Shown here: positions 11,471-20,818 of the stretch, piece after piece
Position numbering within the stretch: position 1 is the first letter of the stretch
Layout of the letters: each line of letters starts with the position of its first letter
Assembly: GCA_015660815.1 (NCBI GenBank)
Contig: JACSDF010000002.1
Location: forward strand, 21,736 to 85,735
Length of the DNA: 64,000 bases
Reading direction: 5' to 3'
DNA from: Actinomycetota bacterium
Lineage (GTDB): Bacteria > Actinomycetota > Actinomycetes > Nanopelagicales > Nanopelagicaceae
Translations under genes and position numbers: made by a program
Notes under the pieces: model-generated
What the model saw: the letters and a program-made list of their open reading frames with translations, nothing else
The model's database searches: none
What the model was told of the DNA's origin: nothing

Positions 11471-11719
11471 ATGGCACTTGCACAAGCAGATGTACTAGCA
11501 GGACTAAAAGAGATCGTTGAAGAAGTAGCTGGCATTCCTGCCGCATCAATTGAATTGGACAAGAACTTCACTGATGATTTAGAAGTTGACTCACTAAGTA
11601 TGGTTGAAGTTGTCGTTGCCGCAGAAGAGCGCTTCGGAGTGAAAATTCCAGATGAGGCTGTAACAGATCTCGTCACAGTTGGCGATGCCGTTAACTTCAT
11701 TGTCAACGCAGCTAAGTAG
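11471..11719 (+). CDS. acpP: Acyl carrier protein
   Basis: DDLEVDSLSMVEVVVAAEERFGVKIPDEA with phosphopantetheine DSLS. Confidence 0.96.
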   Translation: MALAQADVLAGLKEIVEEVAGIPAASIELDKNFTDDLEVDSLSMVEVVVAAEERFGVKIPDEAVTDLVTVGDAVNFIVNAAK

Positions 11720-11737
11720 CAAGTAGAAAACTTTCCT

Positions 11738-12973
11738 ATGTCTGCACGTCGGGTTGTCGTCACTGGACTCGGTGCGACTACGCCTCTAGGCGGTGATGTA
11801 GCAACGACTTGGTCGGCGCTCTTAGCGGGCACAAGTGGTGTTCGATTGCTAAGTGAAGAGTGGGCACAAACTATTCCTGTTCGCTTTGCCGCTCGCGTTG
11901 CCGTCGAACCAAGTGAGCAGATGGAGCGCGTTGAAATGCGCCGCTTGGATAGATCCGAGCAGTTTGCCGTTATTGCATCTCGAGAGGCATGGAAAGATGC
12001 TGGCTCTCCTGAGATGGATAAAGAGCGTTTAGGTGTTGTTATTGCATCGGGAATTGGTGGTGTAACAACAATGCTCGATCAATATGACATCTTGCGCGAA
12101 AAGGGTGCACGACTTGTTAGTCCACATACCGTTCCGATGTTAATGCCAAACGGACCAGCAGCAAATGTCGGTCTTGAACTACAAGCAAAGGCTGGCGTTC
12201 ATACACCGGTGAGTGCATGTGCATCCGGGGCTGAAGCAATTGGTTATGCGTTAGAGATGATTCGAAATAATCGCGCCGATGTAGTTGTTAGCGGCGGCGT
12301 TGAAGCTGCGATTCACGTAATGCCGATGTCAGGCTTTGCCGCGATGAAAGCGCTTTCGACACGAAATGATGATCCTGCACGTGCTTCAAGACCTTATGAT
12401 TTAAATCGAGATGGCTTTGTTTTAGGCGAAGGTGGCGGAGTTCTAGTTCTTGAAGAGTACGAACATGCACGCGCCCGCGGTGCGAAAATTTACTGTGAAT
12501 TAGTAGGTCAAGGTTTAACTTCAGATGGATATCACATTGCAGCACCTGATCCAGATGGTGCTGGCGTTCAACGTGCAATCAAATTTGCGTTGCGTGATGC
12601 CGGGCTTTCCACCAAAGATATTGTGCACTTAAATGCACATGCAACTTCGACCCCAGCAGGAGATGTTGCCGAGGCCAACGCTCTTCGCGCAGCCCTTGGC
12701 GATGATGCCGATCACGTTGCGGTATCTGCTACAAAATCGATGACGGGGCATCTACTCGGTGGCGCAGGCGCAATTGAATCTGTCTTTATTGTTAAAAGTT
12801 TGCAGGATCGATTGGCTCCCCCATCTATTAACATCGATGATTTAGATCCAGCGGTCACTATTGATGTCGTGCGCGATAAGCCTCGCGCATTGCCAGCCGG
12901 TGATATAGCCGCACTCAACGATTCATTTGGTTTCGGTGGACATAACGTTGTATTGGTATTTAAGAGCATATAG
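11738..12973 (+). CDS. fabF: Beta-ketoacyl-ACP synthase II
   Basis: RRVVVTGLGATTPLG, VSACASGAEAIGYA (Cys), NAHATSTPAGD, KSMTGHLLGGAGA. Confidence 0.97.
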   Translation: MSARRVVVTGLGATTPLGGDVATTWSALLAGTSGVRLLSEEWAQTIPVRFAARVAVEPSEQMERVEMRRLDRSEQFAVIASREAWKDAGSPEMDKERLGVVIASGIGGVTTMLDQYDILREKGARLVSPHTVPMLMPNGPAANVGLELQAKAGVHTPVSACASGAEAIGYALEMIRNNRADVVVSGGVEAAIHVMPMSGFAAMKALSTRNDDPARASRPYDLNRDGFVLGEGGGVLVLEEYEHARARGAKIYCELVGQGLTSDGYHIAAPDPDGAGVQRAIKFALRDAGLSTKDIVHLNAHATSTPAGDVAEANALRAALGDDADHVAVSATKSMTGHLLGGAGAIESVFIVKSLQDRLAPPSINIDDLDPAVTIDVVRDKPRALPAGDIAALNDSFGFGGHNVVLVFKSI

Positions 12974-14365
12974 ATGTCAACTTCGGCAGTTGATCCTCGA
13001 GATCCAGAGCTACGTATTGCCCGTTTAGTCGATGATGGGAAATTTGAATTTCTAATTCCACGTACAGCATGTGGAATGATTGCAGTAACTTCATTCATTA
13101 AAGGAAATAAAGTTGTAATTTTCGCATCCGATGCCACAATTAAAAGTGGAGCTCTCGGTGTTGATGGTTCAAAAGTTATTGTCACTGCATACAAGGCTGC
13201 AATGGGCGCTCAAGTTCCGGTCATTGGCATTTGGCACTCCGGTGGAGCACGTCTAAGCGATGGAGTTGCATCTCTGGATGCATTCGGTGAAGTATTTCAA
13301 TCGATGATTTCTGCAAGTGGTCGAATTCCCCAACTATCACTAGTGCTTGGACCAACTGCTGGTGGCGGCGCATATGGGCCAGCTCTTACTGACGTCGTAG
13401 TCCTTGCACCAGAGGGTCGCATATTTGTAACCGGTCCCGATGTAGTAAAAAGCGTTACAGGTGAAGATATCGAAATGGCATTGCTCGGTGGACCTGAAGC
13501 CCATAAGAAAAATAGCGGTCTTGCCCACATCATTGCAGGCAGTGAAGAAGAAGCATTTGAAGATATTCGCGATTTAACTGCACTCTTTGCTAATCAAGGC
13601 TTTATGCGGCCAGATGTAGAAGATACTGATCTATCTGTATTTGTTCCAGATTCAAAGATTCGAACTTACGAAGTTCGACCTTTAATTAATGAGATTTTGG
13701 ATTCCAACGCCGAACAAATAGAACTTCTTTCGATGTGGGCGCCGAATATGACGACAATAATTGGTCGATTAGGCGGAGCAACAGTAGGTGTACTTGCAAA
13801 TAACCCAGCCCACATTGGCGGAGTTTTAGATGCTGCCGCAGGTGAAAAAGCGGCGCGCTTTGTCCGCACATGTGATGCATTTGGAATTCCATTAATCGTG
13901 ATCGCAGATGTTCAAGGATTTTTACCAGGGGCTGGCCAAGAGTGGGAAGGCGCGGTCCGTCGTGGTGCAAAGTTGTTGCATGCATTTGGCGAATCCGTAG
14001 TGCCACGGGTTACTTTGATTACGCGTCGAGCATACGGCGGTGCCTACGTCGCAATGAACTCAAAGGCCCTTGGTGCAACACGAGTCTTTGCCTGGCCGAG
14101 AGCTGAAGTTTCGGTCATGGGCGCAGTTGCAGCAGTTCGCGTGCTGCATCGGCGAATTTTGGCCGACCTACCGGCAGAACAACGTGAATCCATGGAGTTA
14201 GAGCTAGCCGCTGAACATGAAAAAGTTTCAGGTGGCGTGATCCGCGCAATTGAAATCGGTGCTGTTGACGAGATGGTCGAACCGCATTTAACCAGAAGCG
14301 CACTTGCACGGACCATCGCCGATGCACCTCATCGCCGTGGAAGCCACGGAAATATTCCGCTTTAG
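12974..14365 (+). CDS. Acetyl-/acyl-CoA carboxylase carboxyltransferase subunit (AccD family)
   Basis: GIWHSGGARLSDGV, GPTAGGGAYGPALTD, FLPGAGQEWEGAVRRGAKLLHAF, RRAYGGAYVAMNSKALGA. Confidence 0.93.
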   Translation: MSTSAVDPRDPELRIARLVDDGKFEFLIPRTACGMIAVTSFIKGNKVVIFASDATIKSGALGVDGSKVIVTAYKAAMGAQVPVIGIWHSGGARLSDGVASLDAFGEVFQSMISASGRIPQLSLVLGPTAGGGAYGPALTDVVVLAPEGRIFVTGPDVVKSVTGEDIEMALLGGPEAHKKNSGLAHIIAGSEEEAFEDIRDLTALFANQGFMRPDVEDTDLSVFVPDSKIRTYEVRPLINEILDSNAEQIELLSMWAPNMTTIIGRLGGATVGVLANNPAHIGGVLDAAAGEKAARFVRTCDAFGIPLIVIADVQGFLPGAGQEWEGAVRRGAKLLHAFGESVVPRVTLITRRAYGGAYVAMNSKALGATRVFAWPRAEVSVMGAVAAVRVLHRRILADLPAEQRESMELELAAEHEKVSGGVIRAIEIGAVDEMVEPHLTRSALARTIADAPHRRGSHGNIPL

Positions 14366-15123
14366 TTAGTTTTAAAAGTTACCGAAACCGTTGCAGTAAC
14401 TGTTTTCTCAATAGTGCTCGTATCGTATGCACCGTAATCGGCAGTCATCGTTGAATCAGGTGTTGTGATTTGGATTGGTCCGGCCTTTACATTGACCAGT
14501 GAGCCAAGATCACTGCCTACCGCCTCTGTTAATGCTTGCGCACGAACTTTGGCATCTTTCATTGCATCGCTCATCAATGCTGGACGAAGCTCTGGCAAGT
14601 TAGAAATGTAGTACTGGGGACCGTAGTTATTGACGTTGATGCCCGTTTCAAGGAGTGCACCGATTCCCTGACTTAGCTTTGATACTAATGAAACATCTTT
14701 AGTACGAACCGTCACGTCGCGATTTGCGCGATATGAAAGTATCCGGCCCGTTGAATTTCCATTGACGTACTCTTCATTGGCATACGTTGATACCGCACCA
14801 AGAGTTAGTGCATCGGCAGGAATCCCGCCTTGAGTTAAATACTTAGATAGTGCCGCAACATCGGCATCGACTTTTTTAACGGCAGTACTGACGGAAGGTG
14901 ATGACAAACTTACTGAAAGCGTCCAAACCGCATTATCTGCAGTGGCGCTAGTTTTTGCCGAGCCCGTAACGGTAATTCCATCACTGCTACGTGATGCAAA
15001 ACCGGAGCCAACTTTAGTTAATCCAACACCGAGAGCTAAAGCAACGATTACTGCTGAAATAATTATTGTTACGGCTTTGCGACGTTCAACGGTGATGATT
15101 GGTGATTCTTGTAGTTGGCTCAT
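14362..15123 (-). CDS. SIMPL domain-containing protein (DUF541), membrane anchored
   Basis: N-terminal TM then GITVTGSAKTSATADNAVWTLSVS..., AMKDAKVRAQALTEAVG; C-terminal VTATVSVTFKTN. Confidence 0.85.
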   Translation of the reverse strand: MSQLQESPIITVERRKAVTIIISAVIVALALGVGLTKVGSGFASRSSDGITVTGSAKTSATADNAVWTLSVSLSSPSVSTAVKKVDADVAALSKYLTQGGIPADALTLGAVSTYANEEYVNGNSTGRILSYRANRDVTVRTKDVSLVSKLSQGIGALLETGINVNNYGPQYYISNLPELRPALMSDAMKDAKVRAQALTEAVGSDLGSLVNVKAGPIQITTPDSTMTADYGAYDTSTIEKTVTATVSVTFKTN

Positions 15124-15140
15124 ACTGCAATCATATTCGT

Positions 15141-15653
15141 TTAAATTGCGCGAAGGTGGGAAAGCTCCTGGTGATTGACCCCACGGAAACGTTCAAGTTC
15201 AATTTCCCAGTCAGTTCCAATAATTAAAGCTAACCCAACGCGTATCGACTCTTCATCAAAACTATTTCCTAGAACTGAATTAATTTGATTTTCACTCATG
15301 ACAACGGCACCAGTTAAATCGGTCAATGCTCGATGGATTCCAAGTTCTGGGGTAAATCGAAAGAGCTCTCCCCCGTCGTTAGTGTCCTCAATAACTTCAA
15401 AGTAGATGTAGTGCCAACTACGAAGCGCACTAGCAATCGCTGCAGCGACACCTTCACGATCTCGCCATGCAATCACCGATTTAAAAGTTCCGGCTTTGAG
15501 CATCTGCGGGGTCCAATGTGGCGCAAGGCTGCTACCGAGAAGCTCTGCGAGCGCCCAATCAATATGGCTGCGCAGCGCCGAGGGTGCACTGTGAATGGTG
15601 AGTTGACCTCTGACGGCCAATGCCGTCGAGGTACGGGTTAATCGTTGCATCAA
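15141..15653 (-). CDS. DUF3145 domain-containing protein (actinobacterial)
   Basis: Overall resemblance to actinobacterial DUF3145 (GQLTIHSAPSALRSHIDWALAELLG..., WHYIYFEVIEDTNDGGELFRFTPELGIHRA). Confidence 0.8.
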   Translation of the reverse strand: MMQRLTRTSTALAVRGQLTIHSAPSALRSHIDWALAELLGSSLAPHWTPQMLKAGTFKSVIAWRDREGVAAAIASALRSWHYIYFEVIEDTNDGGELFRFTPELGIHRALTDLTGAVVMSENQINSVLGNSFDEESIRVGLALIIGTDWEIELERFRGVNHQELSHLRAI

Positions 15654-15911
15654 AAACTCCTAGCAAGGACGCCGATTGCGACCTTCCCCGGCCGCCTTAT
15701 GCTCCTGCTAGTACCTTAATTAGACACCCGTTGTGCTCAAACTGTCCACTCCCACTTTAGGTATCCGAGCCTATTGGCGCTAGAGTTGGCCCCAGTCCGA
15801 CGCTTAATCAGTACCCGTTTCATGTAATACATATTCGGTATCGCTGGCGCAAGAGGAAGACCGTGGTCGAGGATCTCTCGAACACCCACATATCGAAGGA
15901 AAAGTAAAAAC

Positions 15912-16115
15912 ATGGCAACAGGTACAGTTAAGTGGTTCAACTCTGAAAAGGGTTTCGGTTTCATTGCAGTTGATGGTGGCGGACAAGATGTATTCGTTCA
16001 CTACTCAGCAATTCAAGGAAACGGTTACAAGTCTCTTGAAGAGGGTCAGGCAGTTTCATTTGAGGTCGTACAGGGTCCAAAGGGTCCTCAGGCTGATGCA
16101 GTAAACCCTGCCTAA
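15912..16115 (+). CDS. cspA: Cold-shock protein
   Basis: [34 protein letters not shown]: canonical RNP1/RNP2. Confidence 0.97.
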   Translation: MATGTVKWFNSEKGFGFIAVDGGGQDVFVHYSAIQGNGYKSLEEGQAVSFEVVQGPKGPQADAVNPA

Positions 16116-16130
16116 TTAACACCGCTTTAT

Positions 16131-16169
16131 AAATAACCCTCACTGGGAACAGTGAGGGTTATTTTTTTC
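16131..16169 (+). terminator. Rho-independent terminator after cold-shock gene (potentially bidirectional)
   Basis: AATAACCCTCACT-gggaac-AGTGAGGGTTATT followed by T-run; the minus-strand M23 gene ends at 16169. Confidence 0.9.
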
Positions 16170-16756
16170 TACTTCGGAACCGGTGGGATCTCACCAACTT
16201 TTAACTTTCTAGCTGCAACTTCTTTTACGGGCGATAAATCTCTGCCTATTTTCCACGCATCTAAATATTTCCAAGGCAATACCTCACCACGACGGACCCA
16301 CCATGTATCGGCCGGAGTCGGCCATGAGATTCCAAAGTGTAAATGCGGTGCAGTTCCGCGAGCGCTACCAGTCGCGCCGATACTCCCCAGCAAACGCCCA
16401 GCAGCAACCACTACTCCTGGCTCAATGCTGCGATGTATAGAACGCAAATGAGATCCGTAGTATCGAACGCCATCATCACCAATGATAGAAACATATAGTC
16501 CGCCGCGATCTATTCCTAGATTCGATTTCCCACTCCAACGATCGACTCGATTGACTTCATCAATAACACCGTTAATCGGTGAGACAAACTTACAACCTGC
16601 CTTTGCCAATATATCTGTGGCGGCATAATCATGGTGGGCGCGGGCATAGTTAACTTCGCATCCAGCTACTGGGAAAATATAGATTGGTGCTGCAAAAGCC
16701 GAGGTAAAGCTCGTCGAAGTTAGAATCAGTATTAACGAGAGTGTCAATTTCCTCAT
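16169..16756 (-). CDS. Secreted M23 (LytM-type) peptidase
   Basis: Signal peptide; YARAHHDYAATDILA and HLHFGISW metal-ligand motifs. Confidence 0.88.
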   Translation of the reverse strand: MRKLTLSLILILTSTSFTSAFAAPIYIFPVAGCEVNYARAHHDYAATDILAKAGCKFVSPINGVIDEVNRVDRWSGKSNLGIDRGGLYVSIIGDDGVRYYGSHLRSIHRSIEPGVVVAAGRLLGSIGATGSARGTAPHLHFGISWPTPADTWWVRRGEVLPWKYLDAWKIGRDLSPVKEVAARKLKVGEIPPVPK

Positions 16757-16799
16757 TGAGCGAGAATAACTTTAAAATCGCTTTAAAGCTTTGATTTAC

Positions 16800-17990
16800 T
16801 TACTTTTTAGTTTTAGAGTCGTTCTCTGCTTCAGTGCTCCGAATCACAGCCACAGTCCAGACAAGTTTGACTGACTTACCTTGAATCGAAATCGGTGATA
16901 GCGCTGGAGGCAGATTGCTTCCTAAAAAATATCCATTTTCTGTTGTCTCAATCTTATCTGGCAGACTAATGGTGTATTTAAGGTGATTTACTGAAGAAGC
17001 AGTCGTAATCATGTTGTTCATGCTTTGCGGGCTATCAATGAGTGCACGCAGATAAATCGAAAGAACTCCAGGCCCTGTTCCAATAACGTTAGCAGGGGTA
17101 CCCGTCGTACATGTTGTGGCTGTGGCCCATGTCGATGAACCACATGTTTGAACCCAAACTTTCAGCCCATTAGAAGCATCAACTAATATCCCATTAACCC
17201 CAAGTTCAGGAGTCGAAGATCCTGTTGCACTCACGTTGAGAGTTGGCGAACTCCAGCCAATATCAGCACCAGTTGTGTAATTCACAAATCTACTGATTGA
17301 GTCGGCGGGTCGTAATTTAGATAGATACGTTGCAAAGCCAACGCTCGTTTGTCCAGAAAAAAGCCCGTTGCTCAGCGTTAAACTCAAGGTCTCTGACTCT
17401 ATTTTCTTTTTCTCTTTTTTTAGTTTCTTTTCCTTAACTTCCTTTACCGGCGACAAATCCATTCCAGTTCGCCAAGCCTCTAAATACTTCAAAGGCATTA
17501 CTTCACCTTGACGCACCCACCAATTATCACTCGGCGTTGGCCAAGAGATTCCAAAGTGCAGGTGAGATGGTCCTCCTCGGGCATTGCCAGTAGACCCAAT
17601 AACCCCCAATGTGCGTCCAGCTATGACTTTGACCCCCGATTTAATATCGGCGGGTATGGCGGCTAATTGAGAACCCACGTAACGAACACCATCGTCACCG
17701 ATGATGGAAACATAAAGACCACCTCGATCATTGCCCAAATTACTCTTTGCGCTCCAACTATCGATTCGATTTACTTCATCTATTACACCATTGATCGGTG
17801 CTACAAATTTACAGCCAGCCTTTGCCAGTATGTCGGTGGCCTCAATATCGGAGTGGAAAGTGGAGAAAACAACTGCGCATCCCGTAACTGGAAAAATATA
17901 TTTAGGTGCTGCCGTTGCAATTGAACTGCCCACGGTTGTAATTAATCCAATAACAACGATCGCAAGAGAGAGTCCTGCTCGAAAGCGCAT
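16800..17990 (-). CDS. Secreted M23 peptidase fused to a C-terminal domain homologous to the 19106-19858 secreted protein
   Basis: N-term half parallels the 16169-16756 protein (FHSDIEATDILAKAGCKFVAPINGVIDEVNRIDSWSAKSNLG...HLHFGISWPTP); C-term half (LSLTLSNGLFSG...GLKVWVQTCGSSTWATATTCTTGTPANVIGTG...HLKYTISLPDKIETTENG...IQGKSVKLVWTV) aligns along its length with 19106-19858. Confidence 0.88.
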   Translation of the reverse strand: MRFRAGLSLAIVVIGLITTVGSSIATAAPKYIFPVTGCAVVFSTFHSDIEATDILAKAGCKFVAPINGVIDEVNRIDSWSAKSNLGNDRGGLYVSIIGDDGVRYVGSQLAAIPADIKSGVKVIAGRTLGVIGSTGNARGGPSHLHFGISWPTPSDNWWVRQGEVMPLKYLEAWRTGMDLSPVKEVKEKKLKKEKKKIESETLSLTLSNGLFSGQTSVGFATYLSKLRPADSISRFVNYTTGADIGWSSPTLNVSATGSSTPELGVNGILVDASNGLKVWVQTCGSSTWATATTCTTGTPANVIGTGPGVLSIYLRALIDSPQSMNNMITTASSVNHLKYTISLPDKIETTENGYFLGSNLPPALSPISIQGKSVKLVWTVAVIRSTEAENDSKTKK

Positions 17991-18030
17991 AGTCTCGCCC
18001 TAACTTTTAGAGTGGTAAATGAAGGAATTA

Positions 18031-19086
18031 TTAAGAGTTGGAGGTTGTGGCTGGTGATAGATCCGAAGTCGAGACCGATACTGAAATATTTAACGTCGTA
18101 GACCCGCTTGCAGGAGTCAGATGGGTTTTAATCCGTACTGATTGACCTGGAGTAAGCGCCAAAGTCAATTGTTGTGCCCCGGAACTTGAGGTTGTTGTTA
18201 AAACCGTGACCGCCGTCGTTGAACATGCACCTGTGGATTCCGTCCACGTGCCACTGCAGGTTGACCATGTGAGAGTGTTGCCGGCGCTTAATGCTGTACC
18301 TGTCTGCGTAATGCTCATGCTATTTATTGCTAAATCCCCCGTATTTTTCAGAGTGAAGAAACTAGAGGAGGTGCAGCCTGAAGGGCTAGTGAAGGCGATG
18401 ATTTGATTACTATCAGTATTTGGACCGGTTGCGGTATCGAATCTATTTGAGGCAGTCAATGCAACAATCGTGTTCGTACCTGAATTGAAGATATTGGCGC
18501 CTCGAAGAACCATACCTACCACCAAATCGGAAACTGATTCAACAGTTTCAATTTCTTTTCTATCGTTTACGCCACCAGTTACTGAATCTCGAACTTTATT
18601 AAGCCTTTTTGCAACCGTGAAAGTTAAGGTTGAACCACTTGCCGAAGTACTAGTTCCATTTGTCAATTCAATTCGATTTCCAGATAAAAGAGTTTTGATT
18701 CGCTGCACCGAGGATAGAGGGTCTGTCCCTACTGGATACGAGTTTGCAATTCCAACTCCAGTTACAAGATATCCGACTTGAAGACCAATGACATCATTGA
18801 GCGTGATGATTGTTCCACTCGTCCACGAACCGGATGTGGTCTTTGTAATGTCAGATCCTGAAGTACATGTAGAACTTAAGTTCATCGCATATGCACTACC
18901 AGCCCGGTCGGCGGAAGTAACGGTTTGATCCACTCCAGCGACCGCACCCCATGTCCCGCTTGAAATTCCTTGAGGGGTTACGTTACGAGTGATTGACTTT
19001 AATCCTGCATAAGCCAAATCGGCCTGAGAGGTCGTAAGCAACATCATTGATGTCACTACAACTACCCAGACCGATCGGCGCTTCAT
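18031..19086 (-). CDS. Secreted, Ser/Thr-rich surface protein, possibly TasA/camelysin-like with inserted repeats
   Basis: Signal peptide; post-signal motif TPQGISSGT matches TAQGINSGT of the neighbouring 19106-19858 protein; internal GYLVTGVGI.../GMVLRGANI... repeats. Confidence 0.65.
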   Translation of the reverse strand: MKRRSVWVVVVTSMMLLTTSQADLAYAGLKSITRNVTPQGISSGTWGAVAGVDQTVTSADRAGSAYAMNLSSTCTSGSDITKTTSGSWTSGTIITLNDVIGLQVGYLVTGVGIANSYPVGTDPLSSVQRIKTLLSGNRIELTNGTSTSASGSTLTFTVAKRLNKVRDSVTGGVNDRKEIETVESVSDLVVGMVLRGANIFNSGTNTIVALTASNRFDTATGPNTDSNQIIAFTSPSGCTSSSFFTLKNTGDLAINSMSITQTGTALSAGNTLTWSTCSGTWTESTGACSTTAVTVLTTTSSSGAQQLTLALTPGQSVRIKTHLTPASGSTTLNISVSVSTSDLSPATTSNS

Positions 19087-19105
19087 AATTTATATAGTGT
19101 CTAGA

Positions 19106-19858
19106 TTATGCGTTGGTATCTGTTGCAGCGGTCTGATCTACAGATACTGTCCAAACAAGCTCAACTGACTTGCCCTGAATTGAAAGAGCTGAGGCTGATG
19201 GAGCTGCAGATGTTCCCTGAAGATTTCCATTGGCTGTCGTCTCTGTCTTATCTGGAAGTGAGATTGAGTACTTCAAGTGATTTACAGAAGATGCAGTTCC
19301 GATGAGGTTGCTCATGCTTTGTGCTCCAGCGATTAATGTGCTGAGGTATACAGAGTTTGCACCTGCACCTGTTCCAATAACGTTGGCAGGTGTACCAGTG
19401 GTACATGTAGTTGCAGATGCCCATGTTGATGCACCGCAAGTTTGAACCCAAACCTTCAGACCGTTTGTGCCGTCAACTAAAATTCCATTGAGACCAAGTG
19501 CCGCACCTGATGGACCGGTTGCTGCGACAGCAAGAGTAGGTGTTTCCCATCCCATGTCAGCGCCAGTTGTGTAGGTAACAAAACGATTGATTGTGTCAGT
19601 TGGACGTACCTTAGTTACATAAGTTCCGAAACCGGTACTTGTTGTTGCACCAAATACACCGTTGCCTAGAGTCAAGCTCATAGTTCCCGAGTTAATTCCC
19701 TGTGCTGTTGTGTTGAATGCAGTTGCATTTAGATCCGCGCTGGCGCTTCCAACAATGTTTGCCACACCGATTAATGATGCAACGCCAAAAACGGCTACTT
19801 TGCCTGCGAGGCCCGTTAGGGACCACGAAGCTTTTACTAGATTGATCTTGCCTAACAT
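19106..19858 (-). CDS. Secreted protein, putative SipW-dependent TasA/camelysin-like surface or fibre protein
   Basis: N-terminal hydrophobic signal ending ...IVGSASADLNATAFNTTAQGINSGTMSLTLGNG; immediately downstream of a SipW-like signal peptidase; C-terminal IQGKSVELVWTVSVDQTA. Confidence 0.6.
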   Translation of the reverse strand: MLGKINLVKASWSLTGLAGKVAVFGVASLIGVANIVGSASADLNATAFNTTAQGINSGTMSLTLGNGVFGATTSTGFGTYVTKVRPTDTINRFVTYTTGADMGWETPTLAVAATGPSGAALGLNGILVDGTNGLKVWVQTCGASTWASATTCTTGTPANVIGTGAGANSVYLSTLIAGAQSMSNLIGTASSVNHLKYSISLPDKTETTANGNLQGTSAAPSASALSIQGKSVELVWTVSVDQTAATDTNA

Positions 19859-19921
19859 GATCGAACCTCTTCTTCTTTTTTATACTCACATAGCAATTTG
19901 CCAGGTGAAATTAAGTTGTGC

Positions 19922-20596
19922 TTATAGATAGTTAACTGTTCGGTTATTTTGATTTTGAGTAGGAGAAGTTGTTGTGGCGGGCACATATGTGACCGAAATT
20001 GAACTCAAATGCTCTCTAACCAAGTTCTCTACGCGCTCGGCAATTTCAGCGTCGGTAAGTGCTGCAACAACAGTTGGCTTTGCTGCTTCGACTTTGCGAC
20101 GTGCTTTTCGAATCGCGTAAATTAAATATGCAATCACGACCACTGCGCCCACTGTTTTAGTCGAAGTGGATGAAATGGCATCTAGTACAAACCCGATTTT
20201 TGGAACTGCGATTAGGACTTTCTGAATTCGAGAATCTGCATTAATGGTGATAGCAGGAGAATCAACTGCCGGGTTAGCATCACCTTTTGTTGTCATGATG
20301 GAATTCCGGTTATTGCTTATTGTCGAAACGACGCGGTGAGAAGTCTGCTCAAGGTTGTCGGGATTCACAAAGACAATAACGTCGCCGACCTGAACATCGC
20401 GTACCAGGACGGTGCCGGTGATGATTCCATCCCCGGCAGCCATGTAGGGCTTCATGCTGTCGGAGGTCACAGTAAAGATCCCCAAACCTAAGTAGACTGC
20501 TACTAGTGCCGGTACGAGCATCGAAATCATCGAGATCGCGGCGAATGCGATTGTCGAACGAAGCGTTGCACTGCCATTTTCCGTTTTCGAAGCCAT
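19922..20596 (-). CDS. Signal peptidase I, SipW/ER-archaeal type (Ser-His)
   Basis: FTVTSDSMKPYMAAGDGIITG (catalytic Ser box), GDVIVFVNPDN, TSHRVVS (His in place of general-base Lys); start at ATG 20596 preceded by AGGGGA (track ORF starts 20686). Confidence 0.85.
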   Translation of the reverse strand: MASKTENGSATLRSTIAFAAISMISMLVPALVAVYLGLGIFTVTSDSMKPYMAAGDGIITGTVLVRDVQVGDVIVFVNPDNLEQTSHRVVSTISNNRNSIMTTKGDANPAVDSPAITINADSRIQKVLIAVPKIGFVLDAISSTSTKTVGAVVVIAYLIYAIRKARRKVEAAKPTVVAALTDAEIAERVENLVREHLSSISVTYVPATTTSPTQNQNNRTVNYL

Positions 20597-20743
20597 TATT
20601 GTCCCCTTGTTCGCAGTGATGAAAGAGTGAGGTTTTTGAGAGGAACCACTCATTTGCGTAACATAAGGGTCTCGAACGTTAGACACAACTTGAAAACCTC
20701 ATCTATGAAGAATTGAGGGGTCTGCTAATCATTCTGGATCTCA

Positions 20744-20768
20744 GTCCCCGTATTTAGGGGGCTTTTTT
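20744..20768 (+). terminator. Candidate intrinsic terminator/attenuator upstream of the response-regulator gene
   Basis: GTCCCC-gtattta-GGGGGC then TTTTTT, between divergent genes. Confidence 0.6.
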
Positions 20769-20818
20769 AACTCAATTTTCCGATGAGAGCAGATTTTCTT
20801 GATATATAGTTGCTGGAT

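Noticed and set aside
20596-20686. 30-aa N-terminal extension of the signal peptidase (MSNVRDPYVTQMSG...)
   Set aside because: An internal ATG at 20596 has a good Shine-Dalgarno (AGGGGA) and gives the normal N-terminus before the TM anchor.
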